A stretch of DNA of 64,000 nucleotides from AV80 sp035536995 (lineage in GTDB: Bacteria; Verrucomicrobiota; Verrucomicrobiia; Chthoniobacterales; UBA10450): positions 18,435 to 82,434 of the forward strand of contig DATLNB010000013.1 of the NCBI GenBank assembly GCA_035536995.1, given 5' to 3'. Below are positions 43,855 to 52,720 of the stretch, piece by piece. Made by a program: the position numbers and the translations under genes. Position 1 is the stretch's first letter, and each line of letters opens with the position of its first letter. A model generated the notes under the pieces. It worked only from the letters and a program-made list of their open reading frames with translations, ran no database searches and was not told the origin of the DNA.

Positions 43855-43873
43855 GTAGGAAGTAGCTTCCTAC
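43855..43873. terminator. Hairpin between convergent genes
   Basis: GTAGGAAG, loop TAG, CTTCCTAC, overlapping the stop codon of the regulator (43870-43872). It can serve both convergent genes. Related sequence (GTAGGAAACTTTTCTAC with CAGATTTGGGG) is at 38231-38260, and CTCTACAGACTTTGG at 40971-40985. Confidence 0.55.
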
Positions 43874-44991
43874 AGGCTTTGGGCGAAGTCGCTTAAGGGG
43901 ACACACAGTTTGGCTTCGGCTTGAAACGTGGTGGGGCCGGGTTCCTGGAAAGCGTCCTGGCTGATCAGGTCGTCCACGATTCGTTCGCCGAGCTTCTGCC
44001 AGTCGACCGTGACAAGGTCGACTTTTATCTCTGGGACCCGTGCGAAGGGCATGCTGACGGGGCCATTAAGAAAGGCGACCCGGTGGGCCTGCAATAAGTC
44101 CGCGACCGCGCCCGGTGCTCGGAAACAAAACTTCGAAGCAAGAGCCGAGGAAGGGAAGATAATCCCGTCGGTTTTCTTGCGTTGCAGCTCGCGCAGAAAC
44201 GCTTCGCTCTTCTGGGTTCCATAAGTCGCGACCGACCACTCGATCTCGAGCTCGTCGAGGATAGCTCGGACTGCCTCGCTTAAAGGCGACGAGCGTTGCT
44301 CCTTCGCTTCGACGATGACAACCCGGTCGGCCGCCTGTGGCTTCCATTGGGTCAGGAGCGAACGGATCGCTTCCTCGCGTCGAATCTGGTAGCGGCACGG
44401 GATTGACGGGGCGGCGTTGTTTGCAACTCCGAGAAGGCGGATGCCCAGGTCAGCGAGATGGAGCGCGGTAATGCGTGCTTCTTTCGGCGGTTGAAACCAG
44501 ATCACAGTGTCCACTTCATAGGCTTTGAAGCGCTCGCTCAGCACCTCGCTCGCGGCTTCCGGCGGTTCGAAGAAGGCGGTTGCCGCCGCGAATCCGCGCA
44601 ACCGCAGCTGGCGCCGGATCCGGATAAAAAACGTTCGGTAATCCTGGAGAGTCACGAAAGCCGAAAGCGACGCCGGGAAACCGACGAACGCGCGGACCTT
44701 AAGCTGGCGATCGAAATGGAGACCCTGCAGGAGGGTTTTCGACCCCCGGACGCGGCTGATAAGGCCTTCCTGCTCGAGTTGCTGATAGGCCCGCGAGACC
44801 GTGGAGAGCGGGACCTTGAAATGCGCACCGACCTCGCGCACCGAATAAAAGGCGCGGGGCTGGTCCCGCTGATTTTTTACGGCTACATCGCGCAGGATAC
44901 CGATAAGCGTATCGGTCTTGTGGTGGGCCCTCTCGAGCTCGCGCCGGCCCGGCAACGGGGCTAACGCCCGGGTGACTTTTTTGCGGGCCAT
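43870..44991 (-). CDS. GntR-type winged-helix regulator with LacI-like sugar-binding domain
   Basis: From ATG 44991 (MARKKVTRALAPLPGRRELE) it is 373 residues; ATG 45024 is an alternative. Residues ~40-95 form a GntR-type winged helix: FYSVREVGAHFKVPLSTVSR, AYQQLEQEGLISRVRGSKTL. The remainder (about 105-355) has the two-lobed periplasmic-binding-protein fold used by LacI-family effector domains (AFVGFPASLSAF; DTVIWFQPP; RVVIVEAKEQR; VDLVTVDWQKLGERIVDDLI). Regulators of this AraR-like layout usually sense a sugar. It is divergent from the delta-60 gene, and three 10-bp direct repeats lie between the two starts (45041-45070), a likely operator. A relic of a second such regulator is at 40974. Confidence 0.85.
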   Translation of the reverse strand: MARKKVTRALAPLPGRRELERAHHKTDTLIGILRDVAVKNQRDQPRAFYSVREVGAHFKVPLSTVSRAYQQLEQEGLISRVRGSKTLLQGLHFDRQLKVRAFVGFPASLSAFVTLQDYRTFFIRIRRQLRLRGFAAATAFFEPPEAASEVLSERFKAYEVDTVIWFQPPKEARITALHLADLGIRLLGVANNAAPSIPCRYQIRREEAIRSLLTQWKPQAADRVVIVEAKEQRSSPLSEAVRAILDELEIEWSVATYGTQKSEAFLRELQRKKTDGIIFPSSALASKFCFRAPGAVADLLQAHRVAFLNGPVSMPFARVPEIKVDLVTVDWQKLGERIVDDLISQDAFQEPGPTTFQAEAKLCVPLSDFAQSL

Positions 44992-45040
44992 GTTGCACGA
45001 AACCGCGGCGGCGAGCAGACGCAATCGGATTCTGTTCTCA

Positions 45041-45070
45041 AAGTGTACCTAAGTGTTCGCAATGTGTCTG
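45041..45070. promoter_or_regulatory. Three 10-bp direct repeats, candidate operator
   Basis: AAGTGTACCT, AAGTGTTCGC and AATGTGTCTG lie end to end, placing the common AA(G/T)GTGT half on one face of the helix at exactly 10-bp steps. They lie in the intergenic region between the divergent regulator and delta-60 genes. Autoregulation and control of the secreted protein are the natural hypothesis. Confidence 0.5.
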
Positions 45071-45099
45071 GGTGGCGAGGAAGAGCTGTTTGAGCGAAT

Positions 45100-48000
45100 A
45101 TGGCAGTCATGTTTCCCTGGAGAACTTTCCGTGTCTTGATTGGTGTTGTGATCGTACTGCCGCTGGCCTCTGTGGTGGCGCTGACCGGCGCCAACCGTTC
45201 GGACGTATCGAGGCCCGCTGCCCCGAGCGCGATTGAGCCGGATGGGGCGCTCGACCTTCAGTTTAATGCCGGGAGATTCACCGACGGCAGGGTCGCGGCG
45301 TCGGCCCTTCAGGCCGATGGCAAGGTCTTGATCGGCGGTCCGTTTAGTAAAGTGCATGACGTGGCGCGGCTCGGCCTCGCTCGTTTGAATGTGGACGGCA
45401 CATTAGACACTTCTTTCACGCCGCCAGCTGACACGGTTGTGAATGCGACCCGGATCGCGCTTCAACCAGACGGCAAGGTCATCGCGATCGGTGGAGCAGG
45501 TTCCGGGTTGGGCATGGTGCGGTTCAACAGTGATGGATCGCTCGATACCAGCTTCAATCTGGCGACGAAATTCTCACGCGACGGGCTCGATGACGGGAAC
45601 GGGAATGCGACCAGCGTCGGCGCAGTCAAGTCGGTATTGGTCCAGCCGGACGGGAAAATTATCGTCGTCGGTCAGTTCTCTTATGTCATCACTGGTCCGG
45701 GCACGAGCGTGGCGCGCTCTTGTGTGGCACGGTTCAACGACGACGGCAGCTTCGATCCCTCTTATTTCGCCAATGGGGGCGTGATGCACTCTTCCAGCCC
45801 GGAGCCAAGCGTTGATTTTGTGGAGCTTCATAAAACCGGGGTGAGCGCGGGGAAGGTGATTATCGAGGGAAACTTTGACATTTTCGATTTCCAGGGGCCT
45901 GACCAGCACACAAATCTGCGGGGGCTCATTCGCCTGAATCCGAATGGAAGCTTCGATTCTTCATTCAACGCCGGGACGGGTTACGTCATTTCGCCTTACG
46001 TCCTGGGCCTTTTCATCCAATCTGACGACCGCATTTTAGTCTTTGGATCGCCCTTTTCACCCTTCGGATTGATCGGTCGACTGGAGAGTTCTGGGGCGGT
46101 GGATACTGGATTTGTAATCCCCGCATTTACCGATTACGTAAACCAACCCCGGATTTTAGCGGTCGCTCAACAAAGCAATGGGAAACTCGTTGTTGGCGGA
46201 AGCTTCAACGCGCTAGATGGTGTGACTGCGAACAATGTTGCGCGTCTAGAGACGAACGGCTCTCGAGACAACAGCTTTAATGCGGCGGCCGCCGGGTCGA
46301 ACGCGACCTCTGTCGATACGCTTCTGGTGCTACCAAGCGACGACAGGCTTGTGATCGGCGGTTATTTTTCGAGCTTTGACGGCGCGGTTCGGAACAACCT
46401 CACTTGGACCGATGCTAATGGCTCGGTCGAGGGCGTCCTCTCAGGCTTGTCGGGGGTTACTGACTCCAATCCCGCGATTCACGCCCTGGCCGTGCAACCC
46501 GACGGAAAAATTCTCGTGGGTGGATTTTTCAGCAGTCTCAATGGCGCGCCACGTTACAACCTCGTGCGATTGAATCCCGACTCGACGATCGATTCTTCTT
46601 TCGCCGATGTCGGAACTCACGGATCGGTCCGAGCGATTCTCCTCCAACCGGACGGGAAGATCGTCATAGGAGGAAATTTCACAGCGATTGACGGCGTGGC
46701 GAAGGGACGGATCGCCCGTCTTTATCCCAACGGGACCGTGGACGCGTCGTTCGATAGCGGGACCGGTGCGGACAATTCCATTTTTGCGCTGGCCCAGGAC
46801 GAGAACGGAAACATTTATGCCGGAGGGGCCTTCTTCAGCTTCAATGGTGCGTCCCGCTTTGGTATCGTGAAACTAACCTCCAGCGGAGCTGTGGACTCGA
46901 CGTTTAACGCGTCAGGCTATGGCCCGGGAAGTGATGCCGGCGGCGCGAACGACACGGTCCTCGCTGTAACCGCGCCTGACAGTTCGGGACGTCTGGTAAT
47001 AGGAGGGGTGTTTTCCAGTTACAATACAGTCGTGACGCGATCACTCGTCCGGATCGATGCGACCACTGGTGCCCGCGATACGACCTTCAACGCAGCGAAG
47101 ACCAACTACGGCAGAGTGGATTCAATCGTTCCGATCGCAGATGGCAAGTACTATGTCGGGGGCGGGGGGGTAAGGCGACTGAATAGTGATGGCACACGCG
47201 ACACTTCGTTCACGGCCCCACCTAGCGTGGGCACCAGTCGCTACGCGCTGGCATTCCACAATGGGAAGTTGTACGTTGGCGGGCGTGGGATTTCAAGCGC
47301 GACGGCACTTGCGCGGCTAACTGATACCGGCGCCGTTGATTCTTCCTTCAACCAAGGAAGTGGAATTGAGACTACGCCGTTTACTTATTTATCGACTTTT
47401 CCGGAGGTAAGGGCGTTTGCGTTCCAGGGTGACGGCAAGCTGCTCGTGGGCGGTTTGTTTAACAAGTATAATGGAGTAACGCGAATCGGACTGGCGCGAT
47501 TAACCGGGCCGGGGGACGTAACTCCGACGCCGACACCTACGCCTAGTCCGACTGCTACCCCGACGCCGACACCTACACCCAGTCCGGCTGCCACTCCGAC
47601 TCCAACGCCTACCCCGACCCCGACACCAACACCTAGCCCGGCGGCGACCCCTTCGCCTACGCCATCTCCTACACCCGTGGCGGGAGTCGTCGGTAACGTA
47701 TCAACTCGTCTTCCGGTGGGCGCAGGCGACAACGCTTTGATCGAAGGATTCATCGTCCAGGGGCCCGCTGGCTCGACCAAGAAAATCATGGTCCGGGCGC
47801 TTGGACCTTTCCTGACCCAGTTTGGAATAACCGACGCGCTAGCGAATCCGACCTTGGAGATCCACGATTCGAGCAACGCAATCGTGGCGACGAACAACAA
47901 CTGGAGAAGCACCGAGATTGGCGCGCTTATTACCCATGATCAATCAGCTGAGATTAACGACAGCGGGTTGGCGCCGAGTGACGACCTGGAGTCTGCGATC

Positions 48001-48483
48001 ATCGCGGATCTGGCGCCGGGCAGTTACACGGCTGTAGTCAAAGGCGTTGGGGACACGACCGGGACTGGAATTGTTGACGCCTACGATTTGAGCGGAGGCT
48101 CGGCGGCGAAGCTGGTGAATGTTGCTACGCGCGGCCTGATCCAGGCAGGAGACAAGCTCATGATCGCCGGTTTCATTATTCAGAATGGCCCGGTCAAAGC
48201 CGTGGTGCGCGCGATTGGACCCTCGTTGCAGGCGTTCGGGATCAACAACGCATTGGCGGATACGACCTTGCAACTGCGCGATCAGAACGGGACGGTGGTG
48301 CTAGAGAACGACGATTGGAAAACGAGCCAGCAACAGGAGTTAGAGAGCACGGGATTGCAGCCAAGCCATGACCTGGAAGCCGCGCTCGTCACGACGATCC
48401 AGCCAGGATCATATACCGCGCAGGTCCGCGGCAAGGGCGACAGCGCCGGCATCGGCGTGGTGGAGATTTATTTCCTGCAGTAA
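45100..48483 (+). CDS. Secreted delta-60 repeat protein with Pro-Thr linker and paired C-terminal modules
   Basis: 1127 residues, with a signal-anchor-like N-terminus (WRTFRVLIGVVIVLPLASVV). Residues ~45-800 hold many delta-60 repeats: LDLQFNAGRFTDGRVAASAL, QADGKVLIGG, LARLNVDGTLDTSF, and so on (I count more than ten LNxDGxxDxSF units), expected to form one or two beta-propellers. A ~55-residue Thr-Pro/Ser-Pro linker (DNA 47519-47686) joins them to two modules (NVSTRLPVGAGDNALIEGF; NVATRGLIQAGDKLMIAGF). Delta-60 proteins are extracellular with unknown ligands. ATG 45100 is preceded by GAGGAAGAG. It is next to and divergent from the sugar-type regulator, hence probably regulated by it, and is followed after 10 bp by a related giant gene, a possible operon. 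Confidence 0.87.
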   Translation: MAVMFPWRTFRVLIGVVIVLPLASVVALTGANRSDVSRPAAPSAIEPDGALDLQFNAGRFTDGRVAASALQADGKVLIGGPFSKVHDVARLGLARLNVDGTLDTSFTPPADTVVNATRIALQPDGKVIAIGGAGSGLGMVRFNSDGSLDTSFNLATKFSRDGLDDGNGNATSVGAVKSVLVQPDGKIIVVGQFSYVITGPGTSVARSCVARFNDDGSFDPSYFANGGVMHSSSPEPSVDFVELHKTGVSAGKVIIEGNFDIFDFQGPDQHTNLRGLIRLNPNGSFDSSFNAGTGYVISPYVLGLFIQSDDRILVFGSPFSPFGLIGRLESSGAVDTGFVIPAFTDYVNQPRILAVAQQSNGKLVVGGSFNALDGVTANNVARLETNGSRDNSFNAAAAGSNATSVDTLLVLPSDDRLVIGGYFSSFDGAVRNNLTWTDANGSVEGVLSGLSGVTDSNPAIHALAVQPDGKILVGGFFSSLNGAPRYNLVRLNPDSTIDSSFADVGTHGSVRAILLQPDGKIVIGGNFTAIDGVAKGRIARLYPNGTVDASFDSGTGADNSIFALAQDENGNIYAGGAFFSFNGASRFGIVKLTSSGAVDSTFNASGYGPGSDAGGANDTVLAVTAPDSSGRLVIGGVFSSYNTVVTRSLVRIDATTGARDTTFNAAKTNYGRVDSIVPIADGKYYVGGGGVRRLNSDGTRDTSFTAPPSVGTSRYALAFHNGKLYVGGRGISSATALARLTDTGAVDSSFNQGSGIETTPFTYLSTFPEVRAFAFQGDGKLLVGGLFNKYNGVTRIGLARLTGPGDVTPTPTPTPSPTATPTPTPTPSPAATPTPTPTPTPTPTPSPAATPSPTPSPTPVAGVVGNVSTRLPVGAGDNALIEGFIVQGPAGSTKKIMVRALGPFLTQFGITDALANPTLEIHDSSNAIVATNNNWRSTEIGALITHDQSAEINDSGLAPSDDLESAIIADLAPGSYTAVVKGVGDTTGTGIVDAYDLSGGSAAKLVNVATRGLIQAGDKLMIAGFIIQNGPVKAVVRAIGPSLQAFGINNALADTTLQLRDQNGTVVLENDDWKTSQQQELESTGLQPSHDLEAALVTTIQPGSYTAQVRGKGDSAGIGVVEIYFLQ

Positions 48484-48493
48484 AGCCGTCGAA

Positions 48494-51070
48494 ATGACAC
48501 GGTTATCCCTCAGCAGCTCAAAACGGTTTTCGTCGAAGCGAGGGTTTAGCGTGACGACGCTGGCCACGTTCGTCGCGTTGGCGACGGCGTTTTCCGCGGT
48601 TGCCGGCAGCGCCACATGGCGCGCCAACGCCACTTCTGGAATCTGGACTTCGTCCGCCAATTGGTCCCCCAGCGTCATCCCCAACGGTCCATCCGATCTA
48701 GCCACCTTTGGTTCGAGTCAACAGACGGCGATTTCTATTCCGTCGGCGATTCAGGTCGCGGGAATTACTTTCAGTCCCGGAGCGAGCGCATTCGCGATCG
48801 CTCCTGCAAGTACGACGGGCACCACGCTTACTATTGGTGGAACAGGCATCCAGAACCAGTCCAGCGTTGACCAAAACTTCCTGTTAGGGAGCGGTGCGCG
48901 GGTAGATCTTATAAATGGCGCAGTGGCGGGGGATAGAACGAAGTTTACGATTTCAGGCGGTTCGGCTTCCATTACTGTTGGTGGAGTTGTCGCATTCTTA
49001 GACGACGGCAGCGCCGGACGCGCAGCTTTCGTGTGTGACGGCGGTAGTGGAGAGCAAACTTTTGGGGCCGTTATCCAGTTCCGGAACAAATCCACCGCTG
49101 CCGATGCAACGTTTGTAACGCTTTCCGGCTCAGGTTATCAGGCATATGGCGGCCGGATTTGGTTCGGCGAAACGGCGACGGCAGGTAATGCCAGCTTTAG
49201 CATCAGTGGTGGCCAGACCAGCTTCAACGTCGAGTTCGATAACTTCTCGAGCGCCGGGACCGCGACCTTAACAGTTAATGGCGGCGATCCGACGAACGTT
49301 CGTAACGGCAGCCTTTTGTTCTGGCATAGCTCAACAGCCGCCAATGCTACGATCATTGTTAATGGGGCGGGGGACCCGAATTTTTCCGGCGGAACCGCGG
49401 GATTTGGATCAAGCGCCAGTGCCGGCAACGCGACGCTCATAGCCAACCCGAGTCTTGCCAACGGCCGGGGCGGCACAATTAGCTTCAGCGGGAACTCTGT
49501 TGGTGGTAGCTCGCGGCTTGTAGTGAACAGCGCGACCGCTGGCAATTATGGAAGTCTTGAGATAGGGGGCCACGCCGCCCCGGGACTCACCATCGGCTCG
49601 CTCGAAGGCGGTGGCGTCGTTTTTCTAGGCGCACGGAAATTGACAATCGGCTCCCGTCACGTCTCAACGACCTTTACAGGCGAAATTCGCGACGGGGGCT
49701 CCGCGGGCTATGGCCAGGTCGGCGGCGCTCTCGCCAAGATTGGCATTGGCCGGCTCGTCCTGACTGGTGCGAACACTTACACAGGCGGAACAACTGTTGA
49801 GGCGGGCACGTTGTTGGCCAACAACACGACCGGCTCGGCTACGGGGCCGGGCCCGATCGGGGTGAGCGGGGCAGGGACGACGTTCGGAGGCACAGGCACC
49901 GTGGCCGGTCCTGTGACGATTAACGCGGGCGCATGCGTGCAAGCCGGCGATGGGGTCACCGCGACCGGCTCGCTAACCCTTGGGAATGACCTTACTTTAC
50001 TGCCGGATAGTGTCATCAAAATAGCTGCAGGTCCTGCCGGCGCCCATTCCGTCCTCGCGAGGACCGGTGGCACCTGGAGGTTCGCTGGCGGCCAACAGTT
50101 CGCCCTGCTCAATTTCAGCGCTGAACCCGGGATCTATGACAACATCATAACTGGCCTGAGCGGTGATCCGGGAGGAACCGAAGCCTGGACGATCACAAAT
50201 GCCGGGTTCGCAGGTATTTTCAGTTATGATGGAGCCGGCAATATTGATCTGACAGTCACAGCTGCTCCCGGAAGTATCGGTAACGTCTCGACCCGGCTGC
50301 CGGTTGGCGCTGGAGACGATGTCTTGATCCAAGGCTTCATCGTTCAGGGGCCTCCGGGTTCTTCCAAGAAGATCATTGTCCGTGCTATGGGTCCGTCGCT
50401 CGCGGCGTTCGGGATTAATGACGCGTTACTTAACCCGACTTTGGCGCTACATGATTCGAGCGGCGCGACGGTGGCGACGAACGATGATTGGAAGACGACG
50501 CAGGTCGGCGGTTTGATCACGGTCGATCAATCGGCGGAAATCAATAATAGCGGTGTGGCGCCTGGGAACGACTCGGAGTCTGCGATCATCGCGGATCTGG
50601 CGCCGGGCAGCTATACGGCAGTCGTTCGCGGGCTTAACAATTCGACCGGCACAGGTTTGGTCGATGCATATGACCTGAGTGGATCTTCGCCGGCGAAGCT
50701 GGTCAACATCGCGACCCGCGGTCTGATTCAGGGAGGCGACAAATTGATGATCGCCGGTTTCATCGTGCAGAACGCGGCGGTCCAGGCAGTAGTGCGCGCC
50801 ATTGGGCCGTCCTTGCTTGGATTTGGAATTACGAGCGCGCTAGCCGATACGACACTTCAGCTTCGCGATCAGAACGGGGCGATTGTGCTGGAGAACGACA
50901 ATTGGAGATCGAGCCAAGAGCAGGAGCTGGAAGACAGCGGTCTCCAGCCAAGCCATGACCTGGAAGCCGCGCTCGTCACGACGATCCAGCCAGGATCATA
51001 TACCGCGCAGGTCCGCGGTAAGAACGACAGTGCCGGCATCGGAGTCGTCGAGGTTTATTTTCTGAAATAG
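48494..51070 (+). CDS. Secreted autotransporter-like strand-repeat protein with paired C-terminal modules
   Basis: ATG 48494 (MTRLSLSSSKRFSSKRGFSV ... LATFVALATAFSAVAG) gives a signal peptide and lies 10 bp after the previous stop; an ATG at 48368 inside the previous gene is rejected. 858 residues. The body is beta-solenoid sequence with GNASFSISGG-like repeats and contains the autotransporter-associated PATR motif (LAKIGIGRLVLTGANTYTGG, TTVEAGTLLANNTTG). Two modules follow (NVSTRLPVGAGDDVLIQGF; NIATRGLIQGGDKLMIAGF), without a Pro-Thr linker. No translocator barrel is present, so the protein must be exported and retained by another mechanism, perhaps using the modules. The last 74 coding bases before a short tail are identical to the end of the 45100 gene. 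Confidence 0.86.
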   Translation: MTRLSLSSSKRFSSKRGFSVTTLATFVALATAFSAVAGSATWRANATSGIWTSSANWSPSVIPNGPSDLATFGSSQQTAISIPSAIQVAGITFSPGASAFAIAPASTTGTTLTIGGTGIQNQSSVDQNFLLGSGARVDLINGAVAGDRTKFTISGGSASITVGGVVAFLDDGSAGRAAFVCDGGSGEQTFGAVIQFRNKSTAADATFVTLSGSGYQAYGGRIWFGETATAGNASFSISGGQTSFNVEFDNFSSAGTATLTVNGGDPTNVRNGSLLFWHSSTAANATIIVNGAGDPNFSGGTAGFGSSASAGNATLIANPSLANGRGGTISFSGNSVGGSSRLVVNSATAGNYGSLEIGGHAAPGLTIGSLEGGGVVFLGARKLTIGSRHVSTTFTGEIRDGGSAGYGQVGGALAKIGIGRLVLTGANTYTGGTTVEAGTLLANNTTGSATGPGPIGVSGAGTTFGGTGTVAGPVTINAGACVQAGDGVTATGSLTLGNDLTLLPDSVIKIAAGPAGAHSVLARTGGTWRFAGGQQFALLNFSAEPGIYDNIITGLSGDPGGTEAWTITNAGFAGIFSYDGAGNIDLTVTAAPGSIGNVSTRLPVGAGDDVLIQGFIVQGPPGSSKKIIVRAMGPSLAAFGINDALLNPTLALHDSSGATVATNDDWKTTQVGGLITVDQSAEINNSGVAPGNDSESAIIADLAPGSYTAVVRGLNNSTGTGLVDAYDLSGSSPAKLVNIATRGLIQGGDKLMIAGFIVQNAAVQAVVRAIGPSLLGFGITSALADTTLQLRDQNGAIVLENDNWRSSQEQELEDSGLQPSHDLEAALVTTIQPGSYTAQVRGKNDSAGIGVVEVYFLK

Positions 51071-51148
51071 GACTTCAGTCCCTTGTGCGCCAAGCAGGGT
51101 CAGTCCGCGCTAATCATAGATTTGTAGGGTAGGGGGCTTGTAAGGTAG

Positions 51149-51189
51149 GGACATCGCGCTGCGATGTCCGCGGTCGGCGCAGCGCGCCG
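51149..51189. repeat. Two adjacent hairpins, REP-like
   Basis: GGACATCGC-gct-GCGATGTCC (51149-51169) and CGGCGC-agc-GCGCCG (51175-51189), inside the 172-bp gap between the 48494 gene and the CtlX-type gene. Stem-loop one lacks a T tract, so it is more likely a REP-like element than a terminator. Confidence 0.65.
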
Positions 51190-51242
51190 CTCCCAGTTCA
51201 CCTCGCGATTTGAGCCCGCAGCAAGAGCGGGGAGAGTGAGGA

Positions 51243-52166
51243 ATGACTGTTGAGCAAGCCGCCGGGGCCGTGCTGATGATACGGCCGTATCGGTTTTACC
51301 CGAATCCTGAAACCGCGGCGGACAATGCGTTTCAGCAATCAGTCGCGAACAGCGAATTGCCTGAGATATCAATCAGGGCGCGAGGCGAGTTCGATGCCGC
51401 GGTAGCAACATTGCGTGATGCGGGCGTCACCGTTCACGTTGTCGATGACACAGCCACGCCAGAGAAACCGGACGCCGTTTTCCCTAACAACTGGTTGTCC
51501 ACCCACCACGATGGCCGCGTGGTGCTGTATCCCATGTACTCGGCCGCGCGTCGCCGAGAACGTCGTCAGGATGTGATCGATGAGCTGCGGAAACATTATC
51601 GCGTCACCGGGGTGCTCGACTACTCGGCCGGCGAAGAGCAGGGACATTGCCTGGAGGGCACTGGCAGCCTGGTGCTCGATCATACGCACGAGGTCGCCTA
51701 CGCGTCGTTGTCGCAGCGCACCCATCCGGAAGTGCTCGAGCGGTTCTGCTCCGACTTTGGCTACGAACCGGTGACCTTCCGCAGCGCTAGCCAGGATGGC
51801 CGGCCCGTTTATCACACGAACGTGATCATGTGCGTCGGCTCGGACTTCGCGCTGATCAGTCTTGAGATGATCCCGGACGAAACAGAACGGCAGACGGTCT
51901 TAGGACGGCTGAAGTCGACCGGGAAGGAAGTGATCGAGCTTCAGGAAACGCAGGTCAGCGAGTTCGCCGGGAACGCCATCGAGCTGAGGGCCGGCGAGGA
52001 GAAACGGCTGGTGCTATCGGAGCGCGGCGCCGCCGCGCTCACTCCGTCCCAGCGCACGACTATTGAAAAATATGCGCGCCTCCTTCCCCTCTCCCTGCCG
52101 ACCATCGAGCTGGCCGGCGGCAGCGCCCGTTGCATGATCGCCACGATTCATCTTCCGCGGCTCTAA
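51243..52166 (+). CDS. ctlX: Citrulline-utilisation hydrolase CtlX-type amidinotransferase-fold enzyme
   Basis: A 307-residue guanidino-modifying enzyme of the arginine deiminase/DDAH fold. Catalytic elements in order: PDAVFPNNW (77-84) with the active Asp, EGTGSLVLDH (138-147) with the Glu, YHTNVIMCVG with His191, and the C-terminal nucleophile in GGSARCMIA, Cys297. The length and layout fit CtlX-like enzymes, which act on citrulline or related ureido/guanidino compounds. Members of this subgroup are annotated from homology; the substrate is not proved here. ATG 51243 is a plain start without a strong ribosome-binding site. It is monocistronic. The 3' flank holds a 90-bp inverted-repeat relic before the amphi-Trp gene. 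Confidence 0.88.
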   Translation: MTVEQAAGAVLMIRPYRFYPNPETAADNAFQQSVANSELPEISIRARGEFDAAVATLRDAGVTVHVVDDTATPEKPDAVFPNNWLSTHHDGRVVLYPMYSAARRRERRQDVIDELRKHYRVTGVLDYSAGEEQGHCLEGTGSLVLDHTHEVAYASLSQRTHPEVLERFCSDFGYEPVTFRSASQDGRPVYHTNVIMCVGSDFALISLEMIPDETERQTVLGRLKSTGKEVIELQETQVSEFAGNAIELRAGEEKRLVLSERGAAALTPSQRTTIEKYARLLPLSLPTIELAGGSARCMIATIHLPRL

Positions 52167-52194
52167 AGACGATTGCCTGAAGTAAGAGAGAGTT

Positions 52195-52280
52195 GTCGGC
52201 AGATTGCGCCGATTAGCGCAGATTAGAGGCAGAGCTCCCGAACAATAAGACCGAGCGAATCTGCGCACATCTGCGGATAC
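52195..52280. repeat. Inverted-repeat relic of the CAGATT family, copy 1
   Basis: Left arm CAGATTGCGCCGATTAGCGC AGATTAG; right arm GAATCTGCGCACATCTGCGG. The second, better copy is at 53302-53396. It lies in the gap after the CtlX-type gene, which is otherwise empty. Confidence 0.7.
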
Positions 52281-52322
52281 CAATTCTGTGGGCGGGCCCT
52301 CCGAGTTGTCGCTCTCGCCTCT

Positions 52323-52565
52323 CTACCTTCGTCTGTCGACCGAGCTCCACTTGAGCTGAAACTCGAGCTCCTCTTCGGTGCCGGCCCGTTCATGCTCAAT
52401 GTTAAAGTGCGCATCCGTGCCGATGTGCAGTCGTTCAGCTGCGATCTGGATCGTGAACGGTCGCTTGCTCTCAAGCGCATCGGCTAGCCGGCGCAGTTTG
52501 GCCACAAACTGCGACCGCGAGTATGTGCGTTCAAGATCGCGCGCTTTCTGTTTAGGTTTAGGCAT
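52323..52565 (-). CDS. Amphi-Trp domain protein
   Basis: An 80-residue protein of the small amphi-Trp family. It has a basic N-terminus (MPKPKQKARDLERTYSRSQF), an amphipathic middle ending in RPFTIQIAAERLHIGTDAHF, and the hallmark NIEHERAGTEEELEFQLKWS. The function of this family is unknown. ATG 52565 is the natural start. A 38-residue frame on the same strand ends 3 bp upstream (52569-52685). Confidence 0.8.
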   Translation of the reverse strand: MPKPKQKARDLERTYSRSQFVAKLRRLADALESKRPFTIQIAAERLHIGTDAHFNIEHERAGTEEELEFQLKWSSVDRRR

Positions 52566-52568
52566 GGG

Positions 52569-52685
52569 TCAGACTTTTGCCCAATCCCGCGAATCTTCAG
52601 GTAAGTTTTTGGTGGCTCGGCTGCGCGCCGCCCGGCCCGCAACGGCAAATTGTACCGCTACCCGATGCGCATCCGGTTCATTCAT
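52569..52685 (-). CDS. Possible 38-residue ORF upstream of the amphi-Trp gene
   Basis: The minus strand from ATG 52685 reads MNEPDAHRVAVQFAVAGRAA and ends 3 bp before the amphi-Trp start. A similar peptide, NELDRNRVAIELHRMLG and stop, can be read at 53227-53285 on the minus strand, upstream of the antitoxin. The two look like remnants of one conserved leader or gene end. I do not recognise it; coding status is doubtful. Confidence 0.25.
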   Translation of the reverse strand: MNEPDAHRVAVQFAVAGRAARSRATKNLPEDSRDWAKV

Positions 52686-52720
52686 CAAAACGGAGATCGC
52701 TCGGCGGGGCAATCGCGGTC

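Noticed and set aside
48368..48493. Upstream ATG for the 48494 gene
   Set aside because: It lies inside the 3' end of the 45100 gene in another frame and adds 42 residues without a signal peptide; the ATG at 48494 starts a normal signal sequence.
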